Shown here piece by piece: positions 15,711-17,802 of a stretch of 17,802 nucleotides of DNA. Source of the DNA: an uncultured Lachnospiraceae bacterium. Its GTDB lineage: Bacteria; Bacillota_A; Clostridia; Lachnospirales; Lachnospiraceae. A model generated the notes under the pieces. The model was not told where the DNA came from, did no database searches, and was given only the letters and a program-made list of their open reading frames with translations. The stretch lies in contig CAJUQU010000049.1 in NCBI GenBank assembly GCA_910588595.1, positions 1-17,802 on the forward strand, read 5' to 3'. Within the stretch, counting starts at the first letter, position 1. The number at the start of each line of letters is the position of its first letter. A program made the translations under genes and the position numbers.

Positions 15711-16394
15711 TTATCTCGTGTGAATATAAAAGCTGTAATCCGGCATCTCCTCGCCGCATGCTTTCAGCTGCCGCTCATACGCCTTATCATACTTTCCGCC
15801 AAAATAGATCTCCAGCAATGTCTTAAAGTCCGGAAACTTCCGCTCCCCAGTCACCCTTCCCCGCTCGTCAATATACCCTGCATCCTTCCAGTCAAATACC
15901 GTCTCGTCAAAACGACAGATCTGCCATGTTGCCGGGTCATCCTCCTGGATATCCGTCTGATCCAAGTCAATGCACAGGGGACCGTCCCAATCTCCGATCG
16001 GCAGAAAATGCTTCACCCGATCGAGCTTTATATTCACGAGATTCCTGTTTGTACAGATCTTTCGAAAGCTTTCCATGCCGGCATACAAGTTTTTGAGAGG
16101 CTCCTTTTGAGGCAGTGCAAACAGCTCTATCCAGCATAGCCCTTTCTCACTTTCCGGTCCGCTGTGCGCTATGCCATCCAGCGGAACCGGTGCGCACATC
16201 ACCGTAAAATCATAACAGTATGCCTTTAGATATGCCCTGTAAAGGGCAGGAAGCCTGATATCAAAGCTATTTTCAAACGCATCAAGCTCCTCATCTGTCA
16301 CTGTACTAGGTACAAACATGGATTCAGTTGCAGCTCCCCTCCTGACCAATGTCCTAAATGCATCTTTTACAATTTTCTCCTCTGTCCGTATCAT
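15711..16394 (-). CDS. SMI1/KNR4 (SUKH) family protein
   Basis: A 227-residue soluble protein. The SUKH fold is indicated by TDEELDAFENSFDIRLPALYRAYL-type sequence (about 33-56), where an acidic helix is followed by a proline and a tyrosine-rich helix, and by FLPIGDWDGPLCIDLD (130-145), the family's typical central strand and turn. Bacterial SUKH proteins often act as immunity proteins against secreted polymorphic toxins, but many stand alone with unknown roles. No toxin gene is visible here. I chose the ATG at 16394 because GAGG lies eight bases upstream and the domain follows directly. The reading frame stays open further upstream to 16556, but that part runs through a long hairpin and looks non-coding. 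It lies downstream of an AgrC-like kinase, with possible regulator sites between. Confidence 0.82.
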   Translation of the reverse strand: MIRTEEKIVKDAFRTLVRRGAATESMFVPSTVTDEELDAFENSFDIRLPALYRAYLKAYCYDFTVMCAPVPLDGIAHSGPESEKGLCWIELFALPQKEPLKNLYAGMESFRKICTNRNLVNIKLDRVKHFLPIGDWDGPLCIDLDQTDIQEDDPATWQICRFDETVFDWKDAGYIDERGRVTGERKFPDFKTLLEIYFGGKYDKAYERQLKACGEEMPDYSFYIHTR

Positions 16395-16410
16395 ATATCT
16401 TACCTCTACC

Positions 16411-16590
16411 GTTTTACTAGTATAACCCACACTAAATACCCTAATGTTTGGCGCAGAATATTTTTCTGAGAGTGCTGCTTCCCAAACGCAGGCGTAGCGG
16501 TGGCTACGTCGAGGCTTGGGGAGTAGTGCTATCAGGAAAATAGGCAAGCAAAACATAGGGTTATTTAGTGCGGGTTATACTAGGTAAAAT
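16411..16590. repeat. 180-base near-perfect inverted repeat (possible MITE or leader RNA)
   Basis: The two halves are complementary almost throughout. The outer arms pair 16411-16442 with 16557-16590, including ACTAGTATAACCC against GGGTTATACTAGG-type sequence, and ACTAAATA against TATTTAGT. The middle pairs 16459-16485 with 16516-16542 with few mismatches. The centre is CGTAGC, a GGTG loop and GCTACG (16493-16508). A less paired internal loop lies around 16450-16458 and 16543-16550. The element contains no coding gene and sits between the AgrC-like kinase and the SUKH start codon. TACC occurs just outside both ends (16407-16410 and 16592-16595) and could be a target duplication, but four bases is weak evidence. 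Confidence 0.85.
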
Positions 16591-16616
16591 ATACCACGCT
16601 CAGATCTATTTGTGTT
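16588..16616 (-). promoter_or_regulatory. Candidate promoter of the SUKH-family gene
   Basis: On the minus strand TATATT (16588-16593) could be a -10 box; only a poor -35 is found upstream (AACACA at 17 bases, or TTCAAC at 20 bases). A weak -35 next to direct repeats would fit an activated promoter. The start site would fall at the base of the long hairpin, making the hairpin part of the leader. Confidence 0.35.
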
Positions 16617-16623
16617 GAAAACA

Positions 16624-16655
16624 GCGAAATCCGTATACGAATCGGCGAAATCCGT
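16624..16655 (-). promoter_or_regulatory. 21-bp-spaced direct repeats, possible LytTR regulator site
   Basis: The 11-mer GCGAAATCCGT occurs at 16624-16634 and again at 16645-16655, a period of exactly 21 bp or two helical turns. Read on the minus strand it is ACGGATTTCGC twice. LytTR-domain regulators such as AgrA and VirR bind direct repeats about 21 bp apart upstream of weak -35 boxes, and an AgrC-like kinase gene ends here. The assignment is inference. Confidence 0.45.
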
Positions 16656-16659
16656 CGTT

Positions 16660-17802
16660 TCACTTCTCTTTTTTGACGGAGACATACAGAAGTATCCTGA
16701 CCTCAAAAATATGATCTCGGTCACTGATCTCCATGCTGCCATCGTACTTTTCCACGATCCGTCTCACGTTCCTGATCCCCAGTCCATGAACCTGCGATCC
16801 ATCTGTCCTGTCGTGATCCTTGGTAGACAGATACTGCTCCTGCGTCTTTAGCAATTCGCCGCTGAAACTGTTTCTGATCTCAATAAAAAGCATTCCCTGC
16901 CGATAGTGGATCTTGAGCTGCAAAAGCTTGTCCTCTGACTGTCTGGCAGCATCGATCGCATTGTCCATCAGATTCCCAAGGATAATATTCCAGTCAAACC
17001 CGGATATATCCAGCTCCTGCGGTACACACACGCGGCATCTGACATTTCCGAGTTCTTTCTTCGCCCGCTCGAGCATCAGGTTGACCAGGCTGTCAATGTC
17101 CGCATTTCCGCTGCTGATATGCTCTCCTCTACTCAACAGATCCTCCTGCATACTGCGTACATACTCTGCGATTTCACTCGTTTTGTTCTTGTCTGCCAGC
17201 ATCAGGATCTGACTTAGATGATGCTTTAAGTCATGCCGGAGTCCCCGCACCTTTTCCTCCGACTTCATGACCACATTGAGCTGATTGGAATAACTCTCAA
17301 GCTGACGCGCCACGACGGCGCTCTCCTTCAACTTCATATATGTACCTACCAGCTCATCACAGATATAAAACACGATCAGATTCAGACAGATCATACCCGC
17401 GCTGACTGCGGAGCCTATATACTTGTTTTCCAGGTCAAATGTGATGAGCACACATATGACGATCACGCTGATCATCGGCAAAAATATCAAAAGATCCCAA
17501 TGTTTCAGCGCCGCATCTTGCTTAATGTTCCTGATACAGAACTTTTCCATCACACGCTGACACACATACATCAATAAAAATGTGATATAGTACATCTCTC
17601 TTCCGTATATACCATCTACCTTACAGTCGTACAGCAGGTACACAGCCAACACCTCACAGAACAGGTTCATCCCCTGGATCAGCGATGCTGCCAGCAGCTT
17701 TTTTCCCTGCTTTCCATGATAGATCTGCACCAGCAGATACAGAAAAAAAGTATCTGTGATATATTTGAGCGGCATCGCGGCGGGCACCATGTCAACCAGA
17801 CA
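16660..17802 (-). CDS. GHKL sensor histidine kinase, AgrC-like (partial at the 5' end)
   Basis: At least 376 residues from an internal methionine, and the frame stays open to the window edge, so the true start is probably outside. The N-terminal half (to about 150) holds four to five membrane segments, as in peptide-sensing AgrC kinases. A coiled region (about 150-182) leads to the phosphoacceptor box RHDLKHHL with H186. The N box is NLMDNAIDAAR (273-283) and the G box HGLGIRNVRRIVEKYDG (335-351). The HATPase is of the GHKL type, and these kinases normally pair with a LytTR response regulator, which is not in the window. The message would read toward the SUKH gene 265 bases away, separated by candidate regulator sites and a promoter. 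The signal sensed is unknown; no AgrD-like peptide gene is visible. Confidence 0.9.
   Translation of the reverse strand, partial: CLVDMVPAAMPLKYITDTFFLYLLVQIYHGKQGKKLLAASLIQGMNLFCEVLAVYLLYDCKVDGIYGREMYYITFLLMYVCQRVMEKFCIRNIKQDAALKHWDLLIFLPMISVIVICVLITFDLENKYIGSAVSAGMICLNLIVFYICDELVGTYMKLKESAVVARQLESYSNQLNVVMKSEEKVRGLRHDLKHHLSQILMLADKNKTSEIAEYVRSMQEDLLSRGEHISSGNADIDSLVNLMLERAKKELGNVRCRVCVPQELDISGFDWNIILGNLMDNAIDAARQSEDKLLQLKIHYRQGMLFIEIRNSFSGELLKTQEQYLSTKDHDRTDGSQVHGLGIRNVRRIVEKYDGSMEISDRDHIFEVRILLYVSVKKEK

Noticed and set aside
16395..16556. N-terminal extension of the SUKH protein
   Set aside because: The extension is translated through the long inverted repeat and shows no domain; the SUKH domain follows the ATG at 16394.

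Overview
The window looks like chromosomal DNA from a motile Gram-positive member of the Clostridia, most likely a Lachnospiraceae-type gut anaerobe. This is inferred from gene content: a single-chain clade II PurL, a YitT-family membrane protein, an M3 oligoendopeptidase, a GH95 fucosidase, chemoreceptors and an AgrC-type GHKL kinase. Gene starts also carry strong AGGAGG-like ribosome binding sites, and base composition is mid-range. I found no tRNA, rRNA, CRISPR array, transposase or phage gene. Nearly all genes lie on the minus strand; the exception is one chemoreceptor.

Region A (1-5080, minus strand): a tight three-gene unit in the order GH95 alpha-L-fucosidase, YitT-family protein, M3 oligoendopeptidase, with gaps of 29 and 15 bases. 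It starts from an extended -10 promoter near 5141 and ends at a strong hairpin terminator at 73-118. Positions 1-60 hold no gene I can support. Region B (5081-7148): a 301-base divergent intergenic stretch holds the GH95 promoter, the promoter of a plus-strand chemoreceptor, and a leader able to form two competing hairpins. The chemoreceptor (5382-7079) and purL, converging from the other side, share a 21-bp bidirectional hairpin terminator; the purL stop codon lies inside that hairpin.

Region C (7145-15655, minus strand) is the most unusual part. One apparent operon reads purF-like, dCACHE chemoreceptor, sugar-type substrate-binding lipoprotein, purL. The first and last genes belong to purine synthesis. 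The middle two form a chemosensory pair whose coding regions overlap by ATGA. The PurF-like protein keeps its PRPP-binding motif and the four iron-sulfur cysteines but has lost the N-terminal catalytic cysteine and three other glutamine-site residues, so it should not work as a normal glutamine-dependent amidophosphoribosyltransferase. The binding protein has no transporter genes beside it. Together these suggest that sensing of an extracellular metabolite is co-expressed with purine synthesis.

Region D (15656-17802, minus strand): an AgrC-like sensor kinase, cut by the right edge, lies upstream of a SUKH (SMI1/KNR4) family gene. The 265 bases between them hold a pair of identical 11-bp direct repeats exactly 21 bp apart, which is the geometry of LytTR-regulator sites, then a candidate promoter, then a nearly self-complementary 180-base hairpin that would form most of the SUKH gene's leader. 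The hairpin could be a miniature inverted-repeat element or a structured leader RNA.
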